Of a DNA stretch of 64,000 nt, positions 8,562-18,596 are shown in pieces; position 1 is the first letter of the stretch; the number at the start of each line of letters is the position of its first letter. Both the position numbers and the translations under genes were made by a program. Source of the DNA: Hyphomicrobium sulfonivorans. GTDB lineage: Bacteria > Pseudomonadota > Alphaproteobacteria > Rhizobiales > Hyphomicrobiaceae. The notes beneath the pieces were generated by a model, which saw only the letters and a list, made by a program, of their open reading frames with translations, ran no database searches and was not told the origin of the DNA. Location: assembly GCF_013306565.1 (NCBI RefSeq), contig NZ_PZPO01000005.1, positions 1 to 64,000 on the forward strand. The letters run 5' to 3'.

Positions 8562-8909
8562 ATGGATAGCAAAGACGCCGTCACCTGCCTTGCTGCGCTC
8601 GCACATGAACAGCGTCTCGCTATCTTCCGCTTGCTCGTGAAGATCGGCCCACCGGGCTCGCCAGCCGGTGAGATCGCGGATGCGGTCGGTGCTACGCCGA
8701 CAGCTGCTTCATTCCATTTGAAGGAGCTTGACCGCGCCGGTCTGATCCACGCCACCCGCGCAGGCCGGTACATCCGCTACGCCGTCCATTTCGATGGCAT
8801 GCGCCGGCTGCTCACCTTCCTCACCGAAGATTGCTGCCAGGGCCGGCCGGAACTTTGCGGGTCGACAATCAAGAAGGCACGTACGTTGTGTAAGGGAGGG
8901 TCGAAATGA
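8562..8909 (+). CDS. arsR: ArsR-family arsenic-responsive repressor
   Basis: The protein has 115 residues and is all winged helix: LAHEQRLAIFRLLVKIG, then PAGEIADAVGATPTAASFHLKELDRAGLI as the recognition helix. A cysteine cluster DCCQGRPELCG near the C-terminus could bind As(III). It is the first gene of arsR-arsC-aqpS-arsH and overlaps arsC by four bases. It should repress the operon and release DNA on binding arsenite or antimonite. Confidence 0.92.
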   Translation: MDSKDAVTCLAALAHEQRLAIFRLLVKIGPPGSPAGEIADAVGATPTAASFHLKELDRAGLIHATRAGRYIRYAVHFDGMRRLLTFLTEDCCQGRPELCGSTIKKARTLCKGGSK

Positions 8910-9421
8910 TCAGTCAGCCATTCAATGTCCTGTTCCTCTGCACCGGAAATTCGGCCCGGTCGATCATGGGAGAGGCGATCACGAACCGCGTCGGCGGGGG
9001 AAAGTTCAAGGGCTTCAGCGCCGGCAGCATGCCGAAGGGAGCGGTCCATCCGCTGACACTCAAACTGCTGAACCAGCTCAACTACGATACGAACGCGCTG
9101 CGCTCGAAGGCGTGGGACGAATTCTCTGTGCCCGGCGCTCCCCAGCTCGATTTCGTGTTCACCGTTTGCGACAACGCCGCCAACGAGACGTGCCCCATCT
9201 GGCCGGGGCAGCCGATGAGCGCGCATTGGGGTGTGCCTGATCCAGCTGCCGTCGAAGGTACCGATACCGAGAAGGCTCTTGCCTTCGCCGAGACCTACCG
9301 GATGCTCAGTTCCCGCATCAGCATCTTCACCAGCCTGCCGCTCGCGTCCCTCGATAAGCTCTCGCTACAGCGGCGCCTGGACGAGATCGGCAAGACAACC
9401 GCCGACGTGGAGAGGGCATGA
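8906..9421 (+). CDS. arsC: Arsenate reductase, low-molecular-weight phosphatase type
   Basis: The protein has 171 residues. The catalytic P-loop CTGNSARS (Cys-X5-Arg-Ser) lies near residues 13-20, and the aspartate of the phosphatase fold is in GVPDPAAVEGT near residue 111. This class reduces As(V) to As(III) with electrons passed through cysteines, usually from thioredoxin; a further cysteine is in FTVCDNAANETCPIW. The start overlaps the arsR stop as ATGA, so translation is coupled. With the aquaglyceroporin next door, arsenite made here can leave by facilitated diffusion. Confidence 0.92.
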   Translation: MISQPFNVLFLCTGNSARSIMGEAITNRVGGGKFKGFSAGSMPKGAVHPLTLKLLNQLNYDTNALRSKAWDEFSVPGAPQLDFVFTVCDNAANETCPIWPGQPMSAHWGVPDPAAVEGTDTEKALAFAETYRMLSSRISIFTSLPLASLDKLSLQRRLDEIGKTTADVERA

Positions 9422-9424
9422 CGC

Positions 9425-10141
9425 TTGGCTTCCTACTCCTCCGCCCAACGCATCGCCGCTGAGTTTCTCGGCACCGCATTGCTGCTTGCTACCGTCATCG
9501 GCTCCGGCATCATGGGCGCCAAGCTGTCGGGCGGCAACGACGCGCTAGCCTTGCTCGGCAACACACTGCCGACGGGCGCCATCCTGATCGTGCTCATCAC
9601 CATGTTGGCGCCTGTTTCGGGTGCGCATTTCAATCCCGCCGTTTCAGGCGTATTTTGGCTGCGAGGAGAGCTAAACTCACGCATGGCCGCTGCCTACATG
9701 CTGGCGCAGCTGTGCGGTGGCTTGGCCGGCGTGCTGGTTGCGCACGGCATGTTTGACCTGCCGCTGCTTCAGATGTCGAGCAAGATGCGTACAGGTTCCG
9801 GGCAGTGGTTGGCCGAGGGCGTCGCCACTTTCGGGCTCATTCTGACCATCCTGGGGCCGCTGGTTGCGAGACCAAAAGCAGTGGCCGTCAACGTGGGGCT
9901 CTACATCACCGCCGCCTATTGGTTCACGGCGTCGACATCGTTCGCCAATCCAGCCGTCACCGCGGCGCGCGCCTTCTCCGACACGTTCACCGGCATCCGG
10001 TCTGATGACGTCGTGCCGTTCGTGGTGGCCCAGCTGATCGGCGCGGTCGTTGCTCTCGGGGTTGCCGCGTGGCTTTTCCGTACCGGCGGCGCAATACAAA
10101 CAGCACCGGCGGAAGGACCTTCAGGATCCGATGATGAATGA
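9425..10141 (+). CDS. aqpS: Aquaglyceroporin (AqpS-like arsenite channel)
   Basis: The MIP-family channel has 238 residues and about six membrane spans. Both NPA boxes are present, in [10 protein letters not shown] and [11 protein letters not shown]. The start is a TTG at 9425 with GAGAGGG eight bases upstream; an ATG at 9418 is in another frame. The operon arsR-aqpS-arsC-arsH of Sinorhizobium meliloti uses such a channel in place of an ArsB pump, and the same logic is likely here in a different gene order. The gene overlaps arsH. Confidence 0.9.
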   Translation: MASYSSAQRIAAEFLGTALLLATVIGSGIMGAKLSGGNDALALLGNTLPTGAILIVLITMLAPVSGAHFNPAVSGVFWLRGELNSRMAAAYMLAQLCGGLAGVLVAHGMFDLPLLQMSSKMRTGSGQWLAEGVATFGLILTILGPLVARPKAVAVNVGLYITAAYWFTASTSFANPAVTAARAFSDTFTGIRSDDVVPFVVAQLIGAVVALGVAAWLFRTGGAIQTAPAEGPSGSDDE

Positions 10142-10853
10142 GAACGGCGCGGACGATCTGCTCAACGTTGCCCACGAGCACCTTCACGTACCGGCGGCAG
10201 ACAAGCTGGCGGCGACGGCTACGCACAAGCCGCGCATCCTGCTGCTGTACGGATCGCTGCGCGCACGTTCCTACAGCCGCTTCCTTGCGATGGAGGCGGC
10301 CCGGCTGCTCGAGCACTTTGGCGCTGAGACGAGGATCTATGATCCGCATGGCCTGCCGTTGCCGGACGACGCACCCGACACGCATCCCAAAGTGCAGGAG
10401 CTGCGTCAGCTGACGGCATGGTCCGAGGGCCAAGTGTGGTGCTCGCCCGAGCGCCATGGGGCGATGAGCGGGGTCATGAAATCCATGATCGACTGGATTC
10501 CGCTGCCGAGCGGTGCGGTGCGCCCCACCCAGGGCAAGACGCTGGCAGTGATGCAGGTCAGCGGCGGCTCACAGTCGTTCAATGCCGTGAACCAGATGCG
10601 CGTGCTCGGCCGCTGGATGCGGATGATCACCATTCCCAACCAGTCGTCAGTGGCGAAGGCTTTCCAGGAGTTCGACGACGACGGCCGCATGAAGCCGTCC
10701 GCCTACTACGATCGTGTCGTTGACGTGATGGAGGAACTCGTAAAGTTCACCCTGTTGACCCGCGACCGCGCCGACTACTTGGTCGACCGCTACAGCGAGC
10801 GCAAGGAAAGCGCCGAGGAGCTTTCAAAGCGGGTGAATCAGCGATCGATTTAG
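10131..10853 (+). CDS. arsH: ArsH, NADPH-dependent FMN reductase-like
   Basis: The protein has about 240 residues. The flavodoxin-like FMN loop [14 protein letters not shown] lies near residue 38, and the family core [21 protein letters not shown] follows. ArsH oxidises trivalent organoarsenicals or relieves redox stress. The frame is open upstream to 10050, but that part overlaps aqpS; paired ATG codons at 10131/10134 sit behind AGGA and are the better start. It is the last gene of the ars operon. Confidence 0.9.
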   Translation: MMNENGADDLLNVAHEHLHVPAADKLAATATHKPRILLLYGSLRARSYSRFLAMEAARLLEHFGAETRIYDPHGLPLPDDAPDTHPKVQELRQLTAWSEGQVWCSPERHGAMSGVMKSMIDWIPLPSGAVRPTQGKTLAVMQVSGGSQSFNAVNQMRVLGRWMRMITIPNQSSVAKAFQEFDDDGRMKPSAYYDRVVDVMEELVKFTLLTRDRADYLVDRYSERKESAEELSKRVNQRSI

Positions 10854-11359
10854 GTGACGGTCGTGTCTCACACCTTCGTTCTGTTATCTCTTCGGCTACG
10901 AGCACATTGACGGGAGCGCCCATCGCCAGATGGACGAGCAGAGAACCGCACGACGCCACGACGAGCGGTTCGTCCCAATAGCTGCCATTCGCTGCGGGTA
11001 GTCGGCGCGCCCCGGATGATCGCCGGCAAGTCTGCTGGTTGAAGTGAAACGGCCATTAGATATCGATCTGCTCCGCGAGTTCAATCGCATCATCGACCTC
11101 TATGCCGAGGCAGCGGACGAGGCTCCCTATCATCGAGGCCATGGGCCAGAAAACTTGGGGCGCGGTATTGATCGCCTGCTTTACACGTTCCACGAACATA
11201 GTTCATCATCCGTGACAGATTCCGCTCGACGGGCCCGCGCTTTTGCAAAGATAGAGTCGGCCGTTGATTGCCGGCGGGGTGCAGATCCCCAATGGCTTAT
11301 TCAATTTTCTTTTCAGGCACGAACGCGCTCCAAATATTATATCGATAGAGGTGAGAGCG
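10854..11359. other. Intergenic stretch, mostly decayed
   Basis: Apart from the recombinase remnant at 11056-11145 I see no gene here. Open frames such as 11044-11493 run antisense to that remnant and have no family resemblance. Confidence 0.5.
11056..11145 (-). pseudogene. C-terminal remnant of a tyrosine recombinase
   Basis: The minus strand reads PMASMIGSLVRCLGIEVDDAIELAEQ and stops at 11056. Tails of the form ...VRYLGVEVDDALAIAEQ close a group of tyrosine-type integrases in rhizobial genomes, including the segment that carries the catalytic tyrosine. No more of the gene is readable upstream. It is a footprint of a lost mobile element beside the ars operon. Confidence 0.5.
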
Positions 11360-12367
11360 GTGACCAGATCGCTAAAAGCTCTTCCGCCCCTCGCGTTTGG
11401 CCGGCGACAGTCTGTGCAGTTTCACGATGCCGAGGCCATGTCGGAGGCATTGGCGCGCGGTACCTCGTTGGTGATGAAGTATCGCTCGGCTGAGCCCGAC
11501 GGCGCCTTTTTGGCTCAGTCAGCCTTCATAAAAACCCGAAACGTAAGATTGGTGGCGCTAACCTCGTCGGCATTCCACGTCGAGGCAAGTGGATCGCCGA
11601 GTGGACTGCTCATGGTTGCCACGCACGGATTTACGGATACGCGGCACGGAGGGCGAACCTTCGAGTGGGGAAAGGGCAAGGGTGCGTTATACTTGCCGCC
11701 GGGAGGGTGCAGCGCACAATCCACCGCCCGTTCGGTTGTCGCCGTAGACATCGATCCCGCCAACTTCAATCGCGTCACTGAAGCTATGCTGGGTGGTAGG
11801 GCGCTCCGGACTGGATTTTCGCTCAGGCAGCCCTGCTTCGTCGACACGCCCGGCAGTCGCTTCGATTTCGGCGACGTTCTCAAGGGCATGGTTGCGACGA
11901 TGGATATGCTCGGCGGCGACGCACATCTGATTGAGAGAGCAGCTCTTGATGACGCGCTGCTCAGAGTCGTCGCGCTACTGTTGAATTTCGAGGAGCTTTC
12001 AGCGGCTGAGCCCGAAACGAGCACGCCTCGAGCTGTCGTTCGGCTGGCTTGCGAATACATCGACGCCAACCTGACGAGCACGATCACGTTGACAGAGCTG
12101 GAGTCGATCACCGGGCTCTCGCGCAGGAGTCTGCAGTATGCGTTTCGCGCCGCATTCGACTGCACACCAATGCAATGGGCCGCGCAGCGACGACTGGAAG
12201 CTGTTCGCAGCCACATCCTTGCTGCGCGCCCTGGTGCCAATCTGACGGCAATTGCGGGCGCGTATTTTGTCAATCTCGGTGAATTCGCGCGCATGTACAG
12301 GCAGCACTACGGCGAGCTTCCCTCGATTACTTTGAAGGACGCAATAGCGAAGCGATTGCGCTCGTAG
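11360..12367 (+). CDS. AraC-family transcriptional regulator
   Basis: The protein has about 335 residues. The last hundred hold two helix-turn-helix units (ITLTELESITGLSRRSLQYAFRAAF, then LTAIAGAYFVNLGEFARMYRQHYGELPS), the AraC/XylS DNA-binding domain. The N-terminal part is a ligand-sensing or dimerisation region of unknown specificity. The frame is open from 11264, but a GTG at 11360 has GAGGTGA five bases upstream and is preferred. It is followed by the autotransporter gene, which it might control; that is a guess from position. Confidence 0.82.
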   Translation: MTRSLKALPPLAFGRRQSVQFHDAEAMSEALARGTSLVMKYRSAEPDGAFLAQSAFIKTRNVRLVALTSSAFHVEASGSPSGLLMVATHGFTDTRHGGRTFEWGKGKGALYLPPGGCSAQSTARSVVAVDIDPANFNRVTEAMLGGRALRTGFSLRQPCFVDTPGSRFDFGDVLKGMVATMDMLGGDAHLIERAALDDALLRVVALLLNFEELSAAEPETSTPRAVVRLACEYIDANLTSTITLTELESITGLSRRSLQYAFRAAFDCTPMQWAAQRRLEAVRSHILAARPGANLTAIAGAYFVNLGEFARMYRQHYGELPSITLKDAIAKRLRS

Positions 12368-12657
12368 TCCAAGCAATATTGCGTGATCGCGACAGTCATT
12401 TCGTTTGTGCGATATCGAACACATCGCGAATCACGCACCGTCTAAACAACGTACCGACGTTTTTTAGTGCGAAAGCATCCCGTTTAGCGCCGGGTCGGCC
12501 GAAATTGTTCGCGCGCACCCGGCCCGCTGAGCGCCGAGCCATCTCCTGCAGGCACATTCAGCGTCGATCTTCGAGTAGATCGTGTTTTCTGAATTGCGCG
12601 TTGGCAGCGTCCTCCAGCCAAACTTTTGAGAAAAATCATACTCAAGGGACACCCGGC
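12368..12657. other. Leader region of the autotransporter gene
   Basis: The autotransporter frame is open through this stretch, but its translation has no signal character and the gene has a better start at 12658. I see no other gene and no promoter I would defend. Confidence 0.4.
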
Positions 12658-15600
12658 ATGCGCGACGCTTTTCGACACCGCTTCCCCTCACTGGAATCGA
12701 GCGCGCTCGCCATCGCGGTGGTGCTCGGGGTAGGTTCGGCCGCGCAGGCTCAGACGGTCATCAATAACGGTGCGACGGTGAACGTGCCGCCGACCGTGCT
12801 CCCGAACAACGAAACTCTCACCGTCGGCACCACCAGCAGCGGTACATTGAATATCGACACGAGTGCCGGCACCGTCACGACCAGCGTCACGACGTTAGGC
12901 CAGTCGGCGACCGGAAACGGTACGGTCAATGTGTCCGGTTCCGGGACCACATGGACCGTGACCAACGCATTCACTGTCGGCGACGCCGGAACTGGCGCGG
13001 TCACGATCAGCAACGGCGCCGTGCTGACGACGACCGGTGGCTTTCCAACGGTTATAGGAAAGCAAGCAACAGGGGTCGGTACCGTTACCCTCGACAACGC
13101 GACCTGGAACGCCGGCATCAATTTAACACTAGGCGGGGATTTTATACCCGGTACTGGCCCCGTCCCCGGAACGGGCACGCTCAACCTCATCAACGGCGCC
13201 ACGCTCACTGCCGCACAGGAGGTCGAAGTCGCCTATGCAGGGACTGGCACTCTCAACATTAGTGGCGCCAGCACGTTGAGCACCGCCACAGACCTGACAT
13301 TAGGAAGCACCGGCTCTTACGACGCCGTCGGTACGGCGAACATCAGTGGTGCTGGCACCCAGGTTACCGTCGACCGTGGCCTGTACGTCGGCTATCTCGG
13401 AACCGGCTACCTCAATGTTACCGAGGGCGCGACAGTATCTGTCGCCCAATACTTCTACGTGGGCTATGAGACGAACAGCGGGTTGAACACCGCGGTGCTA
13501 TCCGGTCCAGGCTCGCGGATCGACGTTGGGGGCAATGCGTTCGTTGGCGAATACGATAAAGGCACGATGATCGTTTCGAACGGGGCTGTGTTCGATGTGA
13601 CCGGAGCGACCTCGCTCGACGCGAACGGCAAGCTCACGGTCACAGGCACAGGCTCGCAGTTTAACTCCGGTGGTGGCGTGTCCCTCGGCGGTTACTACGG
13701 CGGTGGGACGCTCGAAATTCTCGACGGCGCCACGGCAACCACCGGCGCAGCAGTCGTCGGCTATCGTCCCAGCAGCTTCGTCGGCCCTCAGACCGGTACC
13801 GTGACCGTATCGGGTTCCGGATCGAACTGGACGACCAGCGGTCTAACCCTGGGCCTGAACGACCAGTCCATCGGCACGCTCACGATCGCGAACGGCGGCG
13901 TTGTCACCAGCGGCGCCATATCGCTCGCGCCTGTAGCGGACTCGACCGGCACGCTGGTCTTCGGTGCAAAGGCAGGCGATGCGGCGGTTGCGGCGGGCAC
14001 GCTCAATGCTCCAACGATTACGTTCGGCAGCGGCGTCGGCAGCATTGTCTTCAACCACACGGGCGATTTGAATTTTGCGCCGGTGATATCGGGCGGCAAC
14101 TCCAACTCCGAAATCAATGTGCTCGCCGGCAAGACGAATTTTACCGCGAACTCGAATTCCTTCGGCGGCACCATGAATGTGACCGGTGGTACGGCCTACA
14201 TCAACGGCAACATGGGTAACACTCAGGCCATCGTAAGTGGCACCGGCACGCTCGGCGGTAACAATTGGATCGGTGGGCTGGAGGTCCGCTCCGGAGGTAC
14301 GGTTGCACCGGGCAATTCCATCGGCACGTTGACGGTGGCGGCTGACGGCGTGTTCGAGGCGGGTTCGATCTTCGCCGTTGAGGTGAATGGCGCGCAGTCA
14401 GATCTGCTGTATGGCAATGGATACATGACGCTCAACGGCGGCACGGTTCTCGTCAGCGGTGTTCCCAGCCTATCGAAATACGCGATCCTCACTGCCGACT
14501 TCGGCGTGACCGGCACATTTGAGGGGGTCGAGACAACGTCAGCGTTCATCCTCTACAGCCTCGATTACGATCCCAACTACGATCCCAACAACGTCTACCT
14601 CGTTGTCGATGGCGTGAACTCGTTCACCACCGCAGCACGCACGCCGAACGAGTACGCGGTGGCGAACGCGCTCGATCAGTTCCCCACCGGCAATCCGCTC
14701 TATTCAGCAATCATGGGAGGCAGCATCGCCGACGCCCAGCAGGCCTTCAACGCTCTGTCAGGTGAGATCCATGGCAGTGTCGGCTCGGCCATGGCCGATG
14801 ACAGCCGCTATGTTCGCGAAGCGATCACAGGGCGTCTCATTCAATCGTATTACGGCGGCGCGATTGCGGGCGGTGGTCAGCCGATCGTGATGGCGGCAGC
14901 GGCGCCAACGAATGTCGCAACGATTGATACCTCGTCGCGCATGTCGCTGGGTGCGGATTATGACGGCGCGCAGCGCTTGGCTTCCGGAGCTGGCCGGGAT
15001 GTCGCGTTCTGGAGCCGCGCATTCGGTGCGTGGGGCCAGTATGACAGCAATGGCAATGCGGCGGCGACTGATCGCAATCTCGGCGGCTTCGTTACCGGCG
15101 TGGACGGCAACATCGGCAGCGGCTGGCGAGCGGGTCTTGCCACGGGCTACATGTACACCGGGCTGTCGACCGGCGCGGGCCGTTACAGCTCGGCTGACAT
15201 CAACTCGTATGTGTTGGGCGGCTATGCCGGTGGTGGCGTTGGCGACTTCGCGTTCCGCTCTGGCGGTACGTGGACGTGGAACGACATCGACAGCAAGCGC
15301 AACGTGATCTTTCCTGGCTTCTTCGAGAACGAGAAGGCAAGCTACAACGGCGATGTAGGTCAGCTGTTCGGTGAATTAGCATACCCGGTGTTCACGCATG
15401 GGGGTGTGATCGAACCATTCGCAGGTCTTGCGTATGTGCACGTCGGCACTGACGGTTTCACCGAGAGCGGCGGTGTCGCGGGCCTGACGAGCGGTGGCCA
15501 GAGCATGGATGTCGGCTATGGCACGCTCGGAGCGCGTGTTGGCACGACGGTTGTGTGGGGCGGTACGACGGTGATCCCGCATGCCTCCTTGGCATGGCAG

Positions 15601-15825
15601 TATGCGTTCGGCGACATCACCCCGCAGCAGGCACTTGCATTTGTTTCGACGGGTATCGGCATGGGGATCGGCGGCGTGCCGCTGGCGCGCAACAGTGCGC
15701 TTCTCGACATCGGCGCCGATGCAATGATCGCCCCCGACATGACGCTCGGAATTTCCTACATGGGCCAGTACTCGGGCGACTTCACCGACAACGGCCTGCG
15801 CGGACGCTTTAACTGGAAGTTCTGA
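12658..15825 (+). CDS. Autotransporter (type Va secretion) with beta-helix passenger
   Basis: The protein has about 1055 residues. A signal peptide (SSALAIAVVLGVGSAAQAQ) follows the ATG at 12658, which has AAGGGA eight bases before it. Residues 30-650 are Gly/Thr/Asn-rich repeats (GTVNVSGSGTTWTVTNAF, GTLNISGASTLSTATDL), typical of a beta-helix passenger exposed on the cell surface. The last 280 or so form the outer-membrane barrel and end ...RGRFNWKF. The final 127 bases are repeated exactly at the left end of the window. Adhesion is the usual role of such proteins, but nothing here shows the ligand. Confidence 0.88.
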   Translation: MRDAFRHRFPSLESSALAIAVVLGVGSAAQAQTVINNGATVNVPPTVLPNNETLTVGTTSSGTLNIDTSAGTVTTSVTTLGQSATGNGTVNVSGSGTTWTVTNAFTVGDAGTGAVTISNGAVLTTTGGFPTVIGKQATGVGTVTLDNATWNAGINLTLGGDFIPGTGPVPGTGTLNLINGATLTAAQEVEVAYAGTGTLNISGASTLSTATDLTLGSTGSYDAVGTANISGAGTQVTVDRGLYVGYLGTGYLNVTEGATVSVAQYFYVGYETNSGLNTAVLSGPGSRIDVGGNAFVGEYDKGTMIVSNGAVFDVTGATSLDANGKLTVTGTGSQFNSGGGVSLGGYYGGGTLEILDGATATTGAAVVGYRPSSFVGPQTGTVTVSGSGSNWTTSGLTLGLNDQSIGTLTIANGGVVTSGAISLAPVADSTGTLVFGAKAGDAAVAAGTLNAPTITFGSGVGSIVFNHTGDLNFAPVISGGNSNSEINVLAGKTNFTANSNSFGGTMNVTGGTAYINGNMGNTQAIVSGTGTLGGNNWIGGLEVRSGGTVAPGNSIGTLTVAADGVFEAGSIFAVEVNGAQSDLLYGNGYMTLNGGTVLVSGVPSLSKYAILTADFGVTGTFEGVETTSAFILYSLDYDPNYDPNNVYLVVDGVNSFTTAARTPNEYAVANALDQFPTGNPLYSAIMGGSIADAQQAFNALSGEIHGSVGSAMADDSRYVREAITGRLIQSYYGGAIAGGGQPIVMAAAAPTNVATIDTSSRMSLGADYDGAQRLASGAGRDVAFWSRAFGAWGQYDSNGNAAATDRNLGGFVTGVDGNIGSGWRAGLATGYMYTGLSTGAGRYSSADINSYVLGGYAGGGVGDFAFRSGGTWTWNDIDSKRNVIFPGFFENEKASYNGDVGQLFGELAYPVFTHGGVIEPFAGLAYVHVGTDGFTESGGVAGLTSGGQSMDVGYGTLGARVGTTVVWGGTTVIPHASLAWQYAFGDITPQQALAFVSTGIGMGIGGVPLARNSALLDIGADAMIAPDMTLGISYMGQYSGDFTDNGLRGRFNWKF

Positions 15826-15988
15826 TCTTCCGACGTGCTCGACGACACGACGGCGGGCGCAAAGCCTGCCGTATTAATCTCGTCCCGGTCTCGGCTGTCA
15901 GCACGCAATAGGCAGCTTTCAGGTCGAAACCGGATCTGACTGGAAATCATGAGCTCGCTCGCAATTGCACGCATTCGATGTCTGCTAA

Positions 15989-16344
15989 CTCGGCATTTCG
16001 ACCGATCACCGTATTAAGCGTAAAACTGAGACGCCGAGCACAACCCGCTCGCGGGGGAGAGCGCTGCGCGCAAGGGGTCATATAGCCCTTCGAGGAATGC
16101 GGCGGGCTGCGCAGGTCCACCTTAGCCACTGCATAAGAGCCCGGGCACGTCGTCGATCTGCTACGGATCGCTGCTGAATGCCATCGTGTGCAGCGAAGGC
16201 GCGTTACGAATGAGCGTTGCGATTCATAGCGCGGCTCAGCGTCAGTGGCGAAACCTGCAGAGTTGTGGCGAGCTCCCCAAGTCGAACCTCTCCCGAAGCT
16301 AAAGCAACGGCGGCGTACAGGATGTCGTCAGGAGTCAGTTTAGG
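15989..16344. repeat. Resolvase-tail repeat, copy 2 of 3
   Basis: This is nearly the same as copy 1 at 7991-8346. It ends at GTCAGTTTAG, after which unrelated sequence begins, so the recombinase gene is cut at the same codon as in copy 1. Together copies 1 and 2 bracket the ars operon, the AraC gene and the autotransporter as direct repeats about 8 kb apart. Confidence 0.85.
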
Positions 16345-16502
16345 TGTCAATCGGCGTCGAACTTTGCCCCCCTACCGGCGTGCAATGTTGACCCCGTTCA
16401 AGCGTGGTGATGCCGCTGGCCGGGACCGGAGCAGCGGAGGGCGCGGCTTTCGGGGCGGATGCAGATGTGGGGTATGGGGCCATCGAGCTTGAAGGCCGGG
16501 CG

Positions 16503-16670
16503 CTACTCGTAGTGCTGTTCGGGCGCAAAGTAGATATCGTCGAGGAGTTCAGTGAGCTTGAGTTTCTTGCTCTTGTTGATTTTGACGAGCATCGTTCTCA
16601 GCATGCTGATGGATTTGTTGGCGGTTTTGGATTGCACTTCTTTGCGCAGGATCCTAGTGATCGGCTCGGA
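16503..16670 (-). pseudogene. Short unidentified remnant, possibly of an insertion sequence
   Basis: The minus strand reads ITRILRKEVQSKTANKSI...MLVKINKSKKLKLTELLDDIYFAPEQHYE to a stop at 16503. The lysine-rich, helical text differs from everything around it and is joined abruptly to autotransporter sequence at about 16675. I suspect the tail of a transposase or accessory IS protein, but cannot name the family. Confidence 0.3.
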
Positions 16671-16674
16671 GGTT

Positions 16675-18384
16675 GGCGATCCGCTGACTGCGCCTGGAGT
16701 GCTCGACACGACGAGCCTCACATTCGGCGCCGGAGACGGCGGCATCGTCTTCAATCACACCGGCACGAATTACATCTTCGATACTCCGATGACCGGCGGC
16801 ATCAGCGGCGACGGGGAAATGACCGCCGTTGCCGGGCGCACGATCCTCAACGGGGATCACACCGGCTTCACGGGTGGCCTCAATGCCGAGAACGTCGGCA
16901 TCCTGCAGGTGAACGGCGACATGTCCAACGCCGACGCGACGACGACGGGGAACGGCACGCTGGAAGGCCTAGGCACCGTCGCCAATATCGCCAACAGCGG
17001 CATAGTTGCACCGGGCACCCAGTTGCAGCTCGGAACACTGACGGCGCTAAATTATGTCTCGACCGGCGGGCGCTTGCACATCAGCGCCATTCTCGGGGAC
17101 GATAGCTCGCCGACCGACCGCCTACACGTTCTCGGCGACACCAGCGGAACGACCGCAGTAGCCGTCACCAACGTAGGCGGATCGGGAGCCCAGACATACA
17201 ACGGCATCATGATCGTGGAAGTGGACGGTGTTTCGGCCGGCGCCTTCAATCTGATCGGCAACTTCGTGACGCCGACCGGCCAGCAGGCGGTGGTCGGCGG
17301 CGCCTATGCCTATGCGCTCTACCAGGGCGGTGTCATCGATCCAGCCGACGGCAATTGGTATCTGCGCAGCGAGGACATCTCAGGCGTCACGATCTACAAT
17401 CCCGGCGTTCCCCTTTATCAGAGCTATGCGCAGCAACTGTTCGCACTCAATCGTCTGCCGACATTGGAGCAGCGCGTCGGCAACCGCTTGTGGGGTCCGC
17501 AGGCCGCTGCCAATGCGTTTGGACCATATCAGTCTGTTGCGCCGCAGAGCGGAGTGTGGGTGAGGCTGGAGGGCGAGCGCCAGCACTTCGACCAGGGGAC
17601 GACGACTGGCCCGCAGACGCAGCGGGTCGCGGTCGGGCGCATCCAGGCCGGTTTCGATCAGGTCGTCAACGAGACACCGCAAGGCAAGACCGTGGCCGGC
17701 TTTACCGCGCAGTACGCCTATGCCTGGGGTAACGTCAGCTCTCGCGCCGGCAACGGCACCATGGACACTTCCGCCTGGGGACTCGGCGGCACGCTCACCT
17801 GGTATGGCACTGATGGCTTCTACGCCGATGCGCAGGCCCAGATACTCCCGATGGACACGGACTTGAAGTCGTCGACGGCTGCAATCACGCTGGCCAGCGG
17901 CCGCCGCGCTATCGGTTACGGCTTGAGCGTCGAGATCGGCCAGCGCTATAGCTTGGGTGGCAATTGGGATCTCACGCCGCAAGCGCAGCTCATGTGGACG
18001 CCGGTCGGCGCCAACGCGTTCGCCGACGTCTGGGGTGCTTACGTAGATCCCAACAACACCGAGTCCCTGATCGCGCGCATCGGCCTGCAGCCGCGTTACA
18101 GCGAAACCTGGATAGGTGCGAACGGACTGCTGTCACGCAGCACCGTCTACGGCATCGCCAACATCTACCAGGAACTGACCGGAGATCCGTCGGTCGACGT
18201 CTCCGGAGTCCGGTTTAACGGCGACCGCGATTCCACGTGGGGCGGGCTTGGCCTGGGCGGAACATGGTCGTGGTCCGACGAAGCTTTCGCGCTTTACGGC
18301 GAGGGCGCCTTCAATACGTCACTGAATGAGTTCGGCGACAGCTTCGGCTACGGCGGCACGATCGGCCTGCGCAGCAAGTGGTGA
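16675..18384 (+). pseudogene. 5'-truncated autotransporter
   Basis: The C-terminal 570 or so residues of an autotransporter are intact: a passenger end with GGIVFNHTG, which aligns with GSIVFNHTG of the complete gene, and a full barrel ending ...GGTIGLRSKW. Upstream of 16675 the homology stops in foreign sequence, so the native signal peptide is gone. The frame stays open back to 16552, where it would begin with a hydrophobic run (LSFLLLLILTSIVL) encoded antisense to the remnant. Whether that acts as a new export signal is unknown; I treat the gene as broken. Confidence 0.7.
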
Positions 18385-18596
18385 TTGGTCCTCCTGCCCG
18401 GTGTCAGACTATCGAATTGGCTGCGGACGTACCTTATGCATCCGCGAGGGTGAACAAGCGGCAGACCGCGGCTGTACGCCAGACCGAAATTCGATCCACA
18501 ATTCAGCCTGTGACGCACAACGTCTCTTCAACGCGACAGGAGCCTTAGCGGACATCACAATCGGCGTAGGGGCTGCCACCGCACGATGACCGCAAT
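18385..18596. other. Intergenic, nothing recognised
   Basis: The stretch between the truncated autotransporter and repeat copy 3 has no gene-like frame and no repeat that I could find. Confidence 0.4.

Larger units (their letters stand above)
15826..16674. other. Rearranged stretch between autotransporter genes
   Basis: It contains repeat copy 2 and the minus-strand remnant at 16503-16670; the rest has no recognisable gene. The sequence after the autotransporter stop at 15825 differs completely from that after the identical stop at 127. Confidence 0.6.

Noticed and set aside
12379-12657. Upstream extension of the autotransporter gene
   Set aside because: The extension has no signal character, and the signal peptide begins at 12658 behind a ribosome-binding site.
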